Assembly (NCBI GenBank): GCA_938040325.1
Contig: CALHXW010000418.1
Coordinates: 1 to 36,768, forward strand
Origin: an uncultured bacterium
GTDB lineage: Bacteria; Myxococcota_A; UBA9042; PHBI01
Length of the DNA stretch: 36,768 bases
Direction of reading: 5' to 3'
The notes under the pieces are model-generated. The model was not told the DNA's origin, searched no databases, and saw only the letters and a program-made list of their open reading frames with translations. Every line of letters begins with the position of its first letter. Position 1 is the first letter of the stretch. The position numbers were made by a program, and so were the translations under genes. Shown here one piece after another: positions 7,479-15,300 of the stretch.

Positions 7479-9173
7479 ATGAACGTCACCGACATTGCAC
7501 CAGACGGCGAACGCATTGAGGCACTCTTAGAGAGCGTCTTTGCGATGTCTGCCTACGACTTCGGTCAGCCAGTGCCGATCACCGATGCAGGTGACGCTCT
7601 CGACGAGATCGCGTCAGCCGTCGAGGTCCTTCGCCACCAGATGGCGACGACGACCGTACCCGCGCATCAGCTCCGGTCGTTGCTCGATGCGATGCCGCAG
7701 ATCATCTTCGTGACCGACCGCTTCGGGACGGTCGAGCGGGCGAACCGGGCCGCGGTGACTCTCTTTGCCGAGCACCTCGTTGGGCGCTCGATCCAGAGCT
7801 TGATCGGGACCCACCCCAACGTTGGTCTTTACCCGTCGGACCCTTGGGGCAGCCCGATCCAGTTCAAGTGGATGACGCGCGATGCGGCCGGAAACCTCGT
7901 GCGGCACGTGACCTTCACGGTGACGCAGGTGCGAACGCGCTTCGACGACCTGAGCGGCTACCTCACGATCGGGGTCGACACGACCGCTCAAACAAAGGTC
8001 GAAGAGGAGCTCCGGCGCGCGACAAAGATCGCCGAGTCACACGCCGACGCCCGTGCCTCGTTTCTCGCGGCCACGAGCCACGAGCTCCGCACACCGCTCA
8101 ACGCCATTGTTGCCGGTGTTGAGCTCCTCGCGAGTGAGTCACCCAACAAAGAATCCAACGAGCTCATCCAGCTGATCCTCGACTCGTCGAACCACCTCCG
8201 CAGCCTCATGAGCACGGTGCTCGACCTCTCGCGGATCGATGCAGGCGAGCTCGTGCTCACCCCGCATCCGACGAACCCGACCGAGCTGGTTCAGTCGTGC
8301 GTGTCGATGGTGGCGAAGCGAGCGAATGCCAAGGGCCTGCGACTCAGCTTCTCGGGCAACGTCGCCCCGTCCCTACGCGTCAGCGTCGACGAGGCCCGCA
8401 CCCGTCAGATCGTGCTCAACCTGGTCAGCAACGCCGTTCAGTACACAACGACTGGAGCGATCGAGGTTGAGCTCTTCTTCGACAACGAGGTCCTCACCAT
8501 CGTTGTCGAGGACACCGGCCCGGGCATGAGCCACGAGGTCATTGAGCGCATCTTCGAGCCGTTTTACCGCGAGGACGCCGGCGCAAGTGCGCAGCGTGGC
8601 ACGGGTCTCGGTTTGGCGGTCGCGCGGCGACTGGCTCGGGCGATGCAAGGCGACATCGTCGTCGACTCGGTGGTTGGACGAGGTTCGCGCTTTGTCGCCA
8701 CGGTTGATGCTCCTGCCTGTCGCGTCGCCCTCGAGCGTCGGCCTCCGGGCGCGGGGCCGCGATCTACCCCGTACCAAGGACTGCGTGCGCTTGTCGTCGA
8801 CGACAACGCCACGAACGTGATGGTGACCCGCATCTTCATGGAGCGCCTAGGTTTCGTGGTCGACACTTGCTTCAACGGGCAAGAAGCGGTTGAGGCCGTC
8901 TTGAACTCGGACTTTGCGGTCGTCCTTATGGACTGCGAGATGCCTGTGATGCGCGGGGAAGACGCCTGCCGCGTGATTCGCCAGTCGACCGATGAGCGGG
9001 TTCGCGAAACCGTCGTGGTGGCCCTCACAGCCCACGCGTTTGCCACCCAACGAGACGCGTGCCGAGACGCTGGTATGGACGGCTACCTCACCAAGCCCCT
9101 CGACCTCGCGTCACTCACCGGCGAGCTCTCCCGGGTGATCCGAGCGCCGAGCCTCAGAGGCCTTGCCCGATGA
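7479..9173 (+). CDS. Hybrid sensor histidine kinase/response regulator with PAS domain
   Basis: Encodes 564 aa with no signal peptide or membrane segment, so a cytoplasmic sensor. Order: N-terminal helical region (1-65), PAS domain (about 68-175), HisKA with phospho-accepting His201 in SHELRTPLNAI, then HATPase_c. The HATPase_c part shows an N-box NLVSNAVQYT, a DTGPGMS G1 box and a GTGLGLAVA G2 box. The C-terminal receiver domain (about 435-555) has acidic VVDDN, phospho-acceptor Asp485 in VLMDCEMPVM, and the conserved Lys in TKPLD. All catalytic residues are present. The stop overlaps the next ATG (ATGA), so the kinase is coupled to the two genes behind it. No separate response regulator with an output domain is nearby. 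Ligand unknown. Confidence 0.95.
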   Translation: MNVTDIAPDGERIEALLESVFAMSAYDFGQPVPITDAGDALDEIASAVEVLRHQMATTTVPAHQLRSLLDAMPQIIFVTDRFGTVERANRAAVTLFAEHLVGRSIQSLIGTHPNVGLYPSDPWGSPIQFKWMTRDAAGNLVRHVTFTVTQVRTRFDDLSGYLTIGVDTTAQTKVEEELRRATKIAESHADARASFLAATSHELRTPLNAIVAGVELLASESPNKESNELIQLILDSSNHLRSLMSTVLDLSRIDAGELVLTPHPTNPTELVQSCVSMVAKRANAKGLRLSFSGNVAPSLRVSVDEARTRQIVLNLVSNAVQYTTTGAIEVELFFDNEVLTIVVEDTGPGMSHEVIERIFEPFYREDAGASAQRGTGLGLAVARRLARAMQGDIVVDSVVGRGSRFVATVDAPACRVALERRPPGAGPRSTPYQGLRALVVDDNATNVMVTRIFMERLGFVVDTCFNGQEAVEAVLNSDFAVVLMDCEMPVMRGEDACRVIRQSTDERVRETVVVALTAHAFATQRDACRDAGMDGYLTKPLDLASLTGELSRVIRAPSLRGLAR

Positions 9174-9583
9174 CGGAAGAGGCATGCAGCTGGGCGGTCC
9201 ACGTCCACACAGGAGGGACTGCGACAGCGACGATCCACGCGACGTTCTGCGTCGCGCAGGGGCAACTTGCTGGTGCGCATGCGGTTGAGGCGTCGATTCG
9301 ATACCTGGTCGTGGATCTGCGCAGCCTCGTGTCGGCAGACAAGTCCATGCGCGAGGCGCTGCGAGCGTTTCACAACGTGCTGCACGCGAGCCAGGTACGC
9401 ACTGCCTACTTGGCGGAGCGCCCAAGCGTCCGCGGCTTGGCGCTCTGGGTGATTCATATGTGTGGCGACCTTAAGAGCGCCGCGGTGGGAAGCGAGCAAC
9501 AGGCCGAACGTTGGCTTGGAACGACCGAGGACCTGTTTGAGATCTCATTGTCGCGAGCGACACGCAAGGAGGTCAGCTCGTGA
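9170..9583 (+). CDS. Small protein coupled to hybrid kinase, possibly STAS-like
   Basis: Encodes 137 aa. ATG at 9170 overlaps the kinase stop by 4 nt; a longer frame from 9059 runs inside the kinase and is rejected. The protein is cytoplasmic. It has a beta-alpha pattern with a central RYLVVDLRSLVSADKSM segment (about residues 44-60), then helices. This recalls the strand-loop-helix around the phosphorylatable Ser of STAS/SpoIIAA proteins. The similarity is to fold pattern only, and the call is tentative. Its stop overlaps the next start (GTGA). Context suggests it acts with the kinase. Confidence 0.65.
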   Translation: MTEEACSWAVHVHTGGTATATIHATFCVAQGQLAGAHAVEASIRYLVVDLRSLVSADKSMREALRAFHNVLHASQVRTAYLAERPSVRGLALWVIHMCGDLKSAAVGSEQQAERWLGTTEDLFEISLSRATRKEVSS

Positions 9584-10224
9584 AGAAGACACTCACGCTT
9601 GCCCAGAAGCTCACAGCCGGCGCTATGTCGGTCGTGTTCAAGCTAAAGATGGGGTTTGTGCCGGCGATTCTGCCCGTGATGCTGAAGTCGTTCGGCGTCC
9701 GCAAGACGATGCGCATCTTTGCCACGATGGACAAGTGCGTGCAGGCGCTGGCAACCAAGCATGGAGCCGTGAATGCGCAAGCGATGCTCGGGCTTGCTGC
9801 GACGCGCAATGGCTGCCTCTACTGCTCCATTGGGCACCTCTATGCGGCGAACGTGCTCCACTTCAAGGAGACCGGCCAGCTGCATCCGCTCAGCGAGCAG
9901 CTGCCAGTGACATGGCGGGACATGACCGACCGTGAGATGCTGTCTGACGGGATCTCGCGGCTGACCAAGGCCGGAGCCGAGTTCGAGCCGCTCGCCCGGC
10001 TGATCAAACGCCAGCACGCCCTTCAGATCGAAGGCGACGCGATCCGAGACGAGGACGACCTGCTGGTCGACCGCGTGTTGGGGGTCTGGGACCTGATCGG
10101 TGCCTGCACAATCCTGCTCATCGATGAACGCGAGACCCTCGAGGTGCCGCCGATGACCGATGTCGCCAAGGACACGGTGTCGATTCGCCGATACCGCCAA
10201 GCAAGGGATGCGGCGTCGCACTGA
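9580..10224 (+). CDS. AhpD/carboxymuconolactone decarboxylase-like protein
   Basis: Encodes 214 aa. GTG at 9580 overlaps the previous stop (GTGA) and is preceded by a strong AAGGAGG. The key motif is Cys79-x2-Cys82-x3-His86 in GCLYCSIGHLY, the redox-active pattern of AhpD-like alkylhydroperoxidase and CMD folds. It is mostly helical, with a basic N-terminus and no clear signal. Family members reduce peroxides through the Cys pair or act as decarboxylases; the CxxC here points to redox activity. Being the last gene of a unit with a sensor kinase suggests a sensed oxidative or redox stress, which is inference. Confidence 0.8.
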   Translation: MKKTLTLAQKLTAGAMSVVFKLKMGFVPAILPVMLKSFGVRKTMRIFATMDKCVQALATKHGAVNAQAMLGLAATRNGCLYCSIGHLYAANVLHFKETGQLHPLSEQLPVTWRDMTDREMLSDGISRLTKAGAEFEPLARLIKRQHALQIEGDAIRDEDDLLVDRVLGVWDLIGACTILLIDERETLEVPPMTDVAKDTVSIRRYRQARDAASH

Positions 10225-10556
10225 GCGCACGCTCTGAGGCCGGACGCGCCGCAGCGATCACTAGCTGTCGGCAGTCAACAACGGCTTGCGCGTCCAGAGA
10301 TACCGCTGACACGTCGCGCGCACGCTTTTCGGCTGTTGGGATTGTTTGTTGTGACGAGGGCTTGCGAACATGACGCGTGGGTCGGTATCGTTGAGTGCAC
10401 AGGTTTGCACAGATTTGCTTTGCATGCGGGTGAGGGTGTGTCACGTTTCACGGCCCCCCACCTAGATCTCCTCTCTACCGTCCTACTATTGGCGACGCAT
10501 TCCGCATGTCTTCCCCTTCACAACGCTGGGCAACGCGCACACTGCGGCCGTCCACG
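10225..10556. other. Intergenic region, no gene supported
   Basis: This 332-bp stretch lies between two plus-strand genes. Short ORFs exist in it on both strands but lack a ribosome-binding site and have no recognisable product. It is less GC-rich than its surroundings around 10330-10420, with TTG/TTTGC-rich sequence. A TACTAT hexamer near 10484-10489 could be a weak -10 for the next lipoprotein. No terminator hairpin with a T-run and no repeat was found. Confidence 0.4.
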
Positions 10557-11123
10557 ATGACGCGTCGCTCGACGACAACGTCGTCAGTGGCGTTCTTCGC
10601 GTGCCTTATGGCCGCAGGTTTATCCGCCTGCGGCCCGGTGGATGAAGCACCAGAGACACTCCCGGTAGCGCCGGTCCCACGACCGCGGGCGAACATCGCA
10701 GGAGGCGGACTTGCCATCGAGGCCCCAGGGCACGGCTGGCGTATGCTTCAGGGAGAGGCGGCGGAGGCTCTGGAGCCCGGCGCAGAGGCGGTTGTGACTC
10801 GCGGTGAGCGTTGCGTCGGCTGGGCGCGTCGAACAAAGCCCAGTGCCGACTCGACCCGCGAGCACGCTCGCGCGCTCCTCGCGAAGCTCGTCGATGACGC
10901 CACCGAAGTACGTCGCGACGAAGATGTGCTCTACAACACAAAGACCGCGCGCCGTGTCGACTTGCGCACGCGTCAGGCAGACGGAACGACGGTCGACCAC
11001 CGCGTGACCGTGTTTCTCGCAAACGGCTATGCGTATGAGATCCGCGCCCGGTCGTCCAGCGACGACTATCCGGAGCGCCGTCGCTGTCTTTCCGGCGCCA
11101 TGCGTGCGTTTACGCTTCGCTAG
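10557..11123 (+). CDS. Lipoprotein, unknown function
   Basis: Encodes 188 aa from ATG 10557. This start is preferred because it opens directly into a lipoprotein signal: MTRR, a Ser/Thr-rich then hydrophobic stretch, and lipobox LSAC with Cys25. The frame is open back to 10506, and neither start has a good ribosome-binding site. After a Pro-rich linker (PVAPVPRPR) comes a globular part of about 130 aa with two further cysteines (GERCVGW and RRCLSG), probably disulphide-linked. No family recognised. It is convergent with the methyltransferase gene on the minus strand, 80 bp away. Confidence 0.65.
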   Translation: MTRRSTTTSSVAFFACLMAAGLSACGPVDEAPETLPVAPVPRPRANIAGGGLAIEAPGHGWRMLQGEAAEALEPGAEAVVTRGERCVGWARRTKPSADSTREHARALLAKLVDDATEVRRDEDVLYNTKTARRVDLRTRQADGTTVDHRVTVFLANGYAYEIRARSSSDDYPERRRCLSGAMRAFTLR

Positions 11124-11203
11124 CAGGTCCGTCGGAGACCCGGCTCAAGGAGCTCACGTGGCTGGTCGTCGGTCCGTCTGAGTCGTTTGTTTGCAATTGT
11201 GTG

Positions 11204-12073
11204 TCACTCTTGACGGAGCCAGACTGACAATAACGCTGGCACTCCGTCGCCGGCTTCGCGCCGCAGCGTCGCTTCTCCGAATGTCTCTGCGATGAAGCCA
11301 GCTTGTCGGGCTAACCCAGCGATATAGTCGGCGCGATAGGCGACGCGGCGGCTTGCTTGCACCACGAAAGGCTCTGGGCCCAAGTGTGCCTCGACGGTAA
11401 ACGCCAGCCGACCGCCGGTCGGCAAGATGCGCTGAGCCTCGTCAAAGACCCCGTCGAGAGGTCCAACATAACCAAAGACGTCTGCCGCAAAGAGCAAGTC
11501 ACTCTCGCCAGTCTCGAGGGTCGTCAATGTGTACCAGAGGTCGGCGACCCAGAGCTCGTCGTAGCCACCGCGCTGGCTGGCCTCGAGGATCATCTCGACC
11601 GACAGGTCGACGCCCACGAGACGCTCGCATGCCCCACGGAGTGCCGGCGCCGCAAGTCCCGTGCCGCACCCAAGGTCAACCGCACAACTATAGCGCTTCT
11701 GAACGTTGCATGCTGCGTCAGCGAGCATCTCGTGGCCGACGTAGCCAAGGGTCTCGACGAGGTGGTGGTCAAAGAGCGGCGCGTAGTCATCAAAGAGACT
11801 CGCGACCTCACGTCGATGTGGAATGCTCGGGTTCGTCGCGCCCATTGACGCAGCCAGGCTGGCGAGGGCTGGCCGCTCTGGTGCGAGTGTTGCCGCACGC
11901 GAGAACGCATCGTGGGCGCTCGACGGCTCACCACGTCGTGCGTGTAAGTGACCGCGGACGAGCCAGGCCGTCAGGTCCTTGCTGGAGATAGCGAGTCGTC
12001 GCTCGACCTCAGACCAGGCCGCGTCGTGGTCTCCGGCCCGCGCCAAGTGGACCGCCGAGTCGATCAGTTCCAA
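11204..12073 (-). CDS. TPR-containing SAM-dependent methyltransferase
   Basis: About 289 aa. Residues 1-85 form TPR-like helices (DHDAAWSEVERRLAISS, AHDAFSRAATLAPERPAL). The class I methyltransferase domain starts at FDDYAPLFDHHLVETLGY, with SAM motif I as VDLGCGTGLAAP and an acidic VGVDLS end of strand 2. The architecture and the FD-Y-FD-HLVE-LGY signature match predicted TPR methyltransferases of the COG4976 type. Substrate unknown. Start: the frame stays open to 12178, but that would overlap the upstream lipoprotein gene by 115 nt. A TTG at 12073, overlapping that gene's stop by 10 nt, is the most economical choice but lacks a clear ribosome-binding site. Family call is good; start uncertain. 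Confidence 0.75.
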   Translation of the reverse strand: MELIDSAVHLARAGDHDAAWSEVERRLAISSKDLTAWLVRGHLHARRGEPSSAHDAFSRAATLAPERPALASLAASMGATNPSIPHRREVASLFDDYAPLFDHHLVETLGYVGHEMLADAACNVQKRYSCAVDLGCGTGLAAPALRGACERLVGVDLSVEMILEASQRGGYDELWVADLWYTLTTLETGESDLLFAADVFGYVGPLDGVFDEAQRILPTGGRLAFTVEAHLGPEPFVVQASRRVAYRADYIAGLARQAGFIAETFGEATLRREAGDGVPALLSVWLRQE

Positions 12074-13461
12074 CGCACGTCGAGATTGTAGCTGAAAGTG
12101 CCGGGGCCACTCGCGCCGTTCCAGTCGTAGACCGCAAAGATCCACTCGACGGGCTGGCTGCCGCACTCGCCAAAACACACGACGAACGACGACTTATCGA
12201 TCGTCACGACGCCATTTCCGTCACCGTCGTAGCCGACATCCTGCCAGACAAGCTGCCCCTCGTTGGTCTTCATACCAGCGATCGCAGGCACAAAGGTACT
12301 GCCGCCGCCGGTGGCGGTGAGTGTGACGCCGATGTTGGCGGTCGCTGGTGCCATGAACCGGTAGTAGTGGATGTCTCCACCAGAGCTAATGGCGCCCGAC
12401 GGCGTCAGCGACTGACCTGGTGCGGCGATGGTTCCGAGCTCCGTCGGCGCAAACGGCGCCGTGTTGATGCGGAGCGTGTAGTCGTAGCTCGGTCCGCCTG
12501 CAGTCTGTGTCCATCCGCCAGGCGTCCAGGATGCGTAGTTCAGGGCGTCCTCAATCGCGACGAAGATCGGCAGCTGGGACACGTACGGGTAGGCAATCAC
12601 GGTACGCGCGCAGCTGTTGTTGACCGCAACGTCGCTTGAGTAGACGCGAACCTGGAACCCATCGCTGACGTAGAGCACGGGGTCGAGAGGGGAGTCGGCG
12701 CTGGCGGCCCGCACGCTGAACTCAAGCATCGTGCGCGGGTTTGCGCGAATCGCGATCACGTCGATGTCGGGGCCGACGCCAACGTCGTAGGTGTGTTGGT
12801 TGTCGTCGATGCGTCCGAGCGAACCGCTGGCGCTGGCCGTGCGAAGGTCGATCTCGGTGAGGCCAAGATCGGCTTCCTTGTCGCACCCGACGATGCAGTC
12901 TGGCCAGTCGCCGCCTCCGGGTTCGGTGAAGAACGCCTCGACGCCCACGCCTGGGTCGAGATCGCAGCTGTTGCCTAGCGGTTGCGTTGGGCCAGTGTCG
13001 GTCGGAGGTGTCGTGTCGGGGGGGGTGGTGGTGTCGTCCGGCTCGGTGGTGTCAGGCGTGAACGTGTCCTGCGGCGGCTCAGTCTCCGGGACACACACGA
13101 AGATGACGTCGACGCTGCCGCTGGTGATTCCCTTGCAGCTCCAACCGACCGGGCACTCGTCGATGCAGGTCTTCGAGCACACGAACTCACCTGCTGGCGT
13201 CTCGATGCAGAAGCCCGTGGAGCAATCATCGTTTTCGCTGCACGCATCACCGAAGTCAGGCGGGAGGTTGTCGCTCGGCGTGGTGTCCACGTCGGACGTG
13301 GCGTCGACTGAGATCGTGTCGACCGTCGTGTCGAGCACGACGACCGTGTTGTTGCCCGTGTCGTCTGAGCCACAGCCAGCCACGGCAAAGCAAGCCACCA
13401 ACCAACCCATGGGTGTCCGGGCGTAGGATCGCATCTCCAGCGTTTGGTCGTGTGCGTGCAT
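12064..13461 (-). CDS. Surface lipoprotein with Asp/Thr-rich linkers and Cys-rich module
   Basis: Encodes 465 aa. ATG at 13461 has AGGAGG 5 nt upstream and beats an in-frame TTG at 13476. Signal region with lipobox VAGC (Cys30) followed by Gly-Ser-Asp, then a linker of Asp/Thr/Val repeats to about residue 75. A Cys-rich module follows (ACSENDDCSTGFC, then further Cys pairs to about 130) of the kind common in myxobacterial surface proteins. A second Asp/Thr/Pro linker leads to a large C-terminal region (about 165-465) of beta-rich, possibly bacterial pre-peptidase-like domains (HYYRFMAPATANIGVTL, YDYTLRIN). Probably exposed on the cell surface. Function unknown. Confidence 0.8.
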   Translation of the reverse strand: MHAHDQTLEMRSYARTPMGWLVACFAVAGCGSDDTGNNTVVVLDTTVDTISVDATSDVDTTPSDNLPPDFGDACSENDDCSTGFCIETPAGEFVCSKTCIDECPVGWSCKGITSGSVDVIFVCVPETEPPQDTFTPDTTEPDDTTTPPDTTPPTDTGPTQPLGNSCDLDPGVGVEAFFTEPGGGDWPDCIVGCDKEADLGLTEIDLRTASASGSLGRIDDNQHTYDVGVGPDIDVIAIRANPRTMLEFSVRAASADSPLDPVLYVSDGFQVRVYSSDVAVNNSCARTVIAYPYVSQLPIFVAIEDALNYASWTPGGWTQTAGGPSYDYTLRINTAPFAPTELGTIAAPGQSLTPSGAISSGGDIHYYRFMAPATANIGVTLTATGGGSTFVPAIAGMKTNEGQLVWQDVGYDGDGNGVVTIDKSSFVVCFGECGSQPVEWIFAVYDWNGASGPGTFSYNLDVRWN

Positions 13462-13603
13462 CTGGCCTCCTGGCAAGTGTGCGCAGCCTAACAGCGTTGC
13501 CAGAAATTCAAAGCCAGAGGATGGTCGACCTCGATAGCTGCAGGCTCGCCGTGCACCTCACTGGCGATTCGAAGTCACCCGCTGGTTGAGGCGGCCTCCT
13601 GGG

Positions 13604-14956
13604 CTACGGGCTGCCGCACGCCTCGGGGTACACGCCTGTGATGTCGGCGCCGACGCCCTTGAGCCAAGCACCGAGCGAGAACGCGTCGTTGCGGCCGTCG
13701 TTGTCGCGATCCAGGTCCGGCGTAATGATCGTTAGCGCGAGCGAGCAGAACGTGCCGATCTTGCTGCAGATGTCTTCGGTTTGGACCGTCGTATCGCAGG
13801 CGCTGGTGTCGATCGTCGCGGCTTGAGCGCACTCCCATGCGTTGGTGCTCTCATCAAAGCTCACCATCGGCCCAGCCATGCTCACGCAGGTGCAGACACC
13901 GCTCATGAAGTCGTTGATCCCGCCATAGAGCTCAGCTTCGGGGAGCACGCCACCAAGCCGTGCACCGAAGATGATCCCGGCCTCGGGGTTGGCGGTAAAG
14001 TCGGCGGCGCCGTCAAAGCTCACCCCCGTGCCGCTCGGCGACTCCTCAAGCTTGGCGTCAAGGCGCGTCTCCAAGAGCTTCGCGTTGACGCGCTGATCAC
14101 CGTCACCGACGGGAACGCTGAGGTCGAAGGTGGCAGGGCCAGCCGAGAGGATGCCGCCCTGGACTGAGGCCTCGAATGCGTAGCGGGCGTCTGCGGTGTC
14201 GGGCCAGAAGTTGTTGGGCGTGACCTCAAAGACACCTTCGCCGACGAGGTTGTTGGTGAAGTCCAGGTCGGTGTCTCGGGCGTAGTGCCCGTTGATCACC
14301 ACGTCGGGGTCCACGGTCCAGTCATCGAGACCGGCAATCTCGAAGACCAGGGCGAGGTTGCCGTCTGCGATGGCCTGGCCGATGGAGCCGTTGAAGTCGA
14401 CGTTGACGATGCCCCCGAGGTCACGGATCACCTCGCCAACGCGGTTGTCGACGGTGCCGTCGCCATCAAAGTCGAAGCAGCAATCATCGATGAGCTCGCC
14501 GTTGGACTCGATCTGCGACGCGACCGCCAGAAACCAGACGTAGGATGCTGACTCATCAAAGGCGAGGTCGCAGGGGTCTTCGCTGATGGCGCATCGCGGT
14601 GAGCCGTCGGTCAGACCACAGACCTCGCCAGGCGCGCATGCGTTGCTCGTGACCTGGTAGTCGCAGGCGCTTGCGCCGTCGATGACCGTGCAGACGCCCT
14701 CGGCGGCGTACTCAGTGATGCTTGCACCGTCATCGCCGCACGACGCGGCAGGTGCCGTCGTGCAAGGGTTTGGAGTGCAGGGGTCCGCGACCGAGGTGTC
14801 CTCCGTCGAGGTGTCGTCGGTGGTGTCAGACGCGGTGTCTGCGACCGTGTCGACCTCCTGTGTGTCTGAGTCGCCAGGCTCAGCGTCGTCTCCACACCCG
14901 GTCAGGACCCCGACGCTCAGTAAGATGCTCGTCGCTCCGATGACTACCGATCGCAT
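13604..14956 (-). CDS. Surface lipoprotein with Asp/Thr linker and Asp-rich calcium-like loops
   Basis: Encodes 450 aa. ATG at 14956 is preceded by GGAGG; an in-frame TTG four codons upstream covers that ribosome-binding site. Lipobox LTGC (Cys21) precedes Asp residues, then an Asp/Thr/Ser/Val linker to about residue 60. A Cys-rich part (60-130) follows. The remainder is beta-rich with two Asp-rich loops, DFDGDGTVDNR (about residue 165) and DLDRDNDGRNDAFSLG (about 420), which look like calcium-binding or thrombospondin-type-3-like loops. Function unknown. It shares the linker style and strand of the following lipoprotein gene, 142 bp downstream, but not its body sequence. Confidence 0.8.
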   Translation of the reverse strand: MRSVVIGATSILLSVGVLTGCGDDAEPGDSDTQEVDTVADTASDTTDDTSTEDTSVADPCTPNPCTTAPAASCGDDGASITEYAAEGVCTVIDGASACDYQVTSNACAPGEVCGLTDGSPRCAISEDPCDLAFDESASYVWFLAVASQIESNGELIDDCCFDFDGDGTVDNRVGEVIRDLGGIVNVDFNGSIGQAIADGNLALVFEIAGLDDWTVDPDVVINGHYARDTDLDFTNNLVGEGVFEVTPNNFWPDTADARYAFEASVQGGILSAGPATFDLSVPVGDGDQRVNAKLLETRLDAKLEESPSGTGVSFDGAADFTANPEAGIIFGARLGGVLPEAELYGGINDFMSGVCTCVSMAGPMVSFDESTNAWECAQAATIDTSACDTTVQTEDICSKIGTFCSLALTIITPDLDRDNDGRNDAFSLGAWLKGVGADITGVYPEACGSP

Positions 14957-15026
14957 AGGTTCCTCCAAGACAAGACGGGGGCTTTGCGTGCCCGAGGCGG
15001 CGCCTCTTTGCCACTCGCGCCCGAGT

Positions 15027-15190
15027 CTAGCAGCGCTCGGGGAAATACGAAATCTGATGGCTTCGGGATCTGTACCGCTGGCGCACCCATCGCCGAATCA
15101 CTTTGTCCCGACAGAGTTTCTCGGCTCTGAGCACCCCAGCGGCACACCTCCCATCGCCCCAGAATCCGTATTTCCCCGAGCGCAGCTGGC
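15027..15190. mobile_element. Miniature inverted-repeat element, copy 1
   Basis: The element begins CTAGCAGCG and has subterminal inverted repeats: GCGCTCGGGGAAATACG (15033-15049) matches the reverse complement of 15168-15184 exactly over 17 bp. The interior has no coding potential of its own. A second, diverged copy lies in inverse orientation at 36453-36634: the first 33 bases of this copy match that copy's other end at 31 positions, and both share CAGCGGCACACCTC near the opposite end. This copy sits between the lipoprotein promoter side and the thrB 3' end. Size, palindromic ends and dispersed copies fit a MITE. The right boundary is approximate because a partial duplicate follows. Confidence 0.75.
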
Positions 15191-15251
15191 AGCGCTCGGG
15201 GAAATACGAAATCTGATGGCTTCGGGATCTGTACCGCTGGCGCACCCATCG
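15189..15251. repeat. 63-bp exact direct repeat of the element's left end
   Basis: Bases 15189-15251 repeat 15030-15092 without a mismatch over 63 bp (from GCAGCGCTCGG to GCACCCATCG), 159 bp apart. It is a truncated second copy of the miniature element's left part, joined directly behind the full copy. Perfect identity next to a diverged distant copy suggests a recent duplication, slippage or a second insertion followed by deletion. Confidence 0.9.
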
Positions 15252-15265
15252 GTCGCCGGCCGACA

Positions 15266-15282
15266 CGACCGACGGTCGGTCG
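15266..15282 (-). terminator. GC-rich hairpin downstream of thrB
   Basis: CGACCGAC (15266-15273) and GTCGGTCG (15275-15282) form a perfect 8-bp dyad with one central base, 19 bp beyond the thrB stop on the minus strand. GGCC-rich flanks could extend it. No T-run follows on the minus strand, so it may be a transcript-end stem rather than a full intrinsic terminator. Confidence 0.35.
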
Positions 15283-15300
15283 GGCCGGACCAAGCGTCGG

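Noticed and set aside
10118-10444. Minus-strand 108-codon frame overlapping the AhpD-like gene end
   Set aside because: It is mostly antisense to the real gene, lacks a ribosome-binding site and has no recognisable product.
12791-13426. 211-codon plus-strand open frame rich in Ser and Val
   Set aside because: It is the complement of the Asp/Thr linker and Cys-rich part of the lipoprotein at 12064-13461; the Ser/Val repeats come from that.
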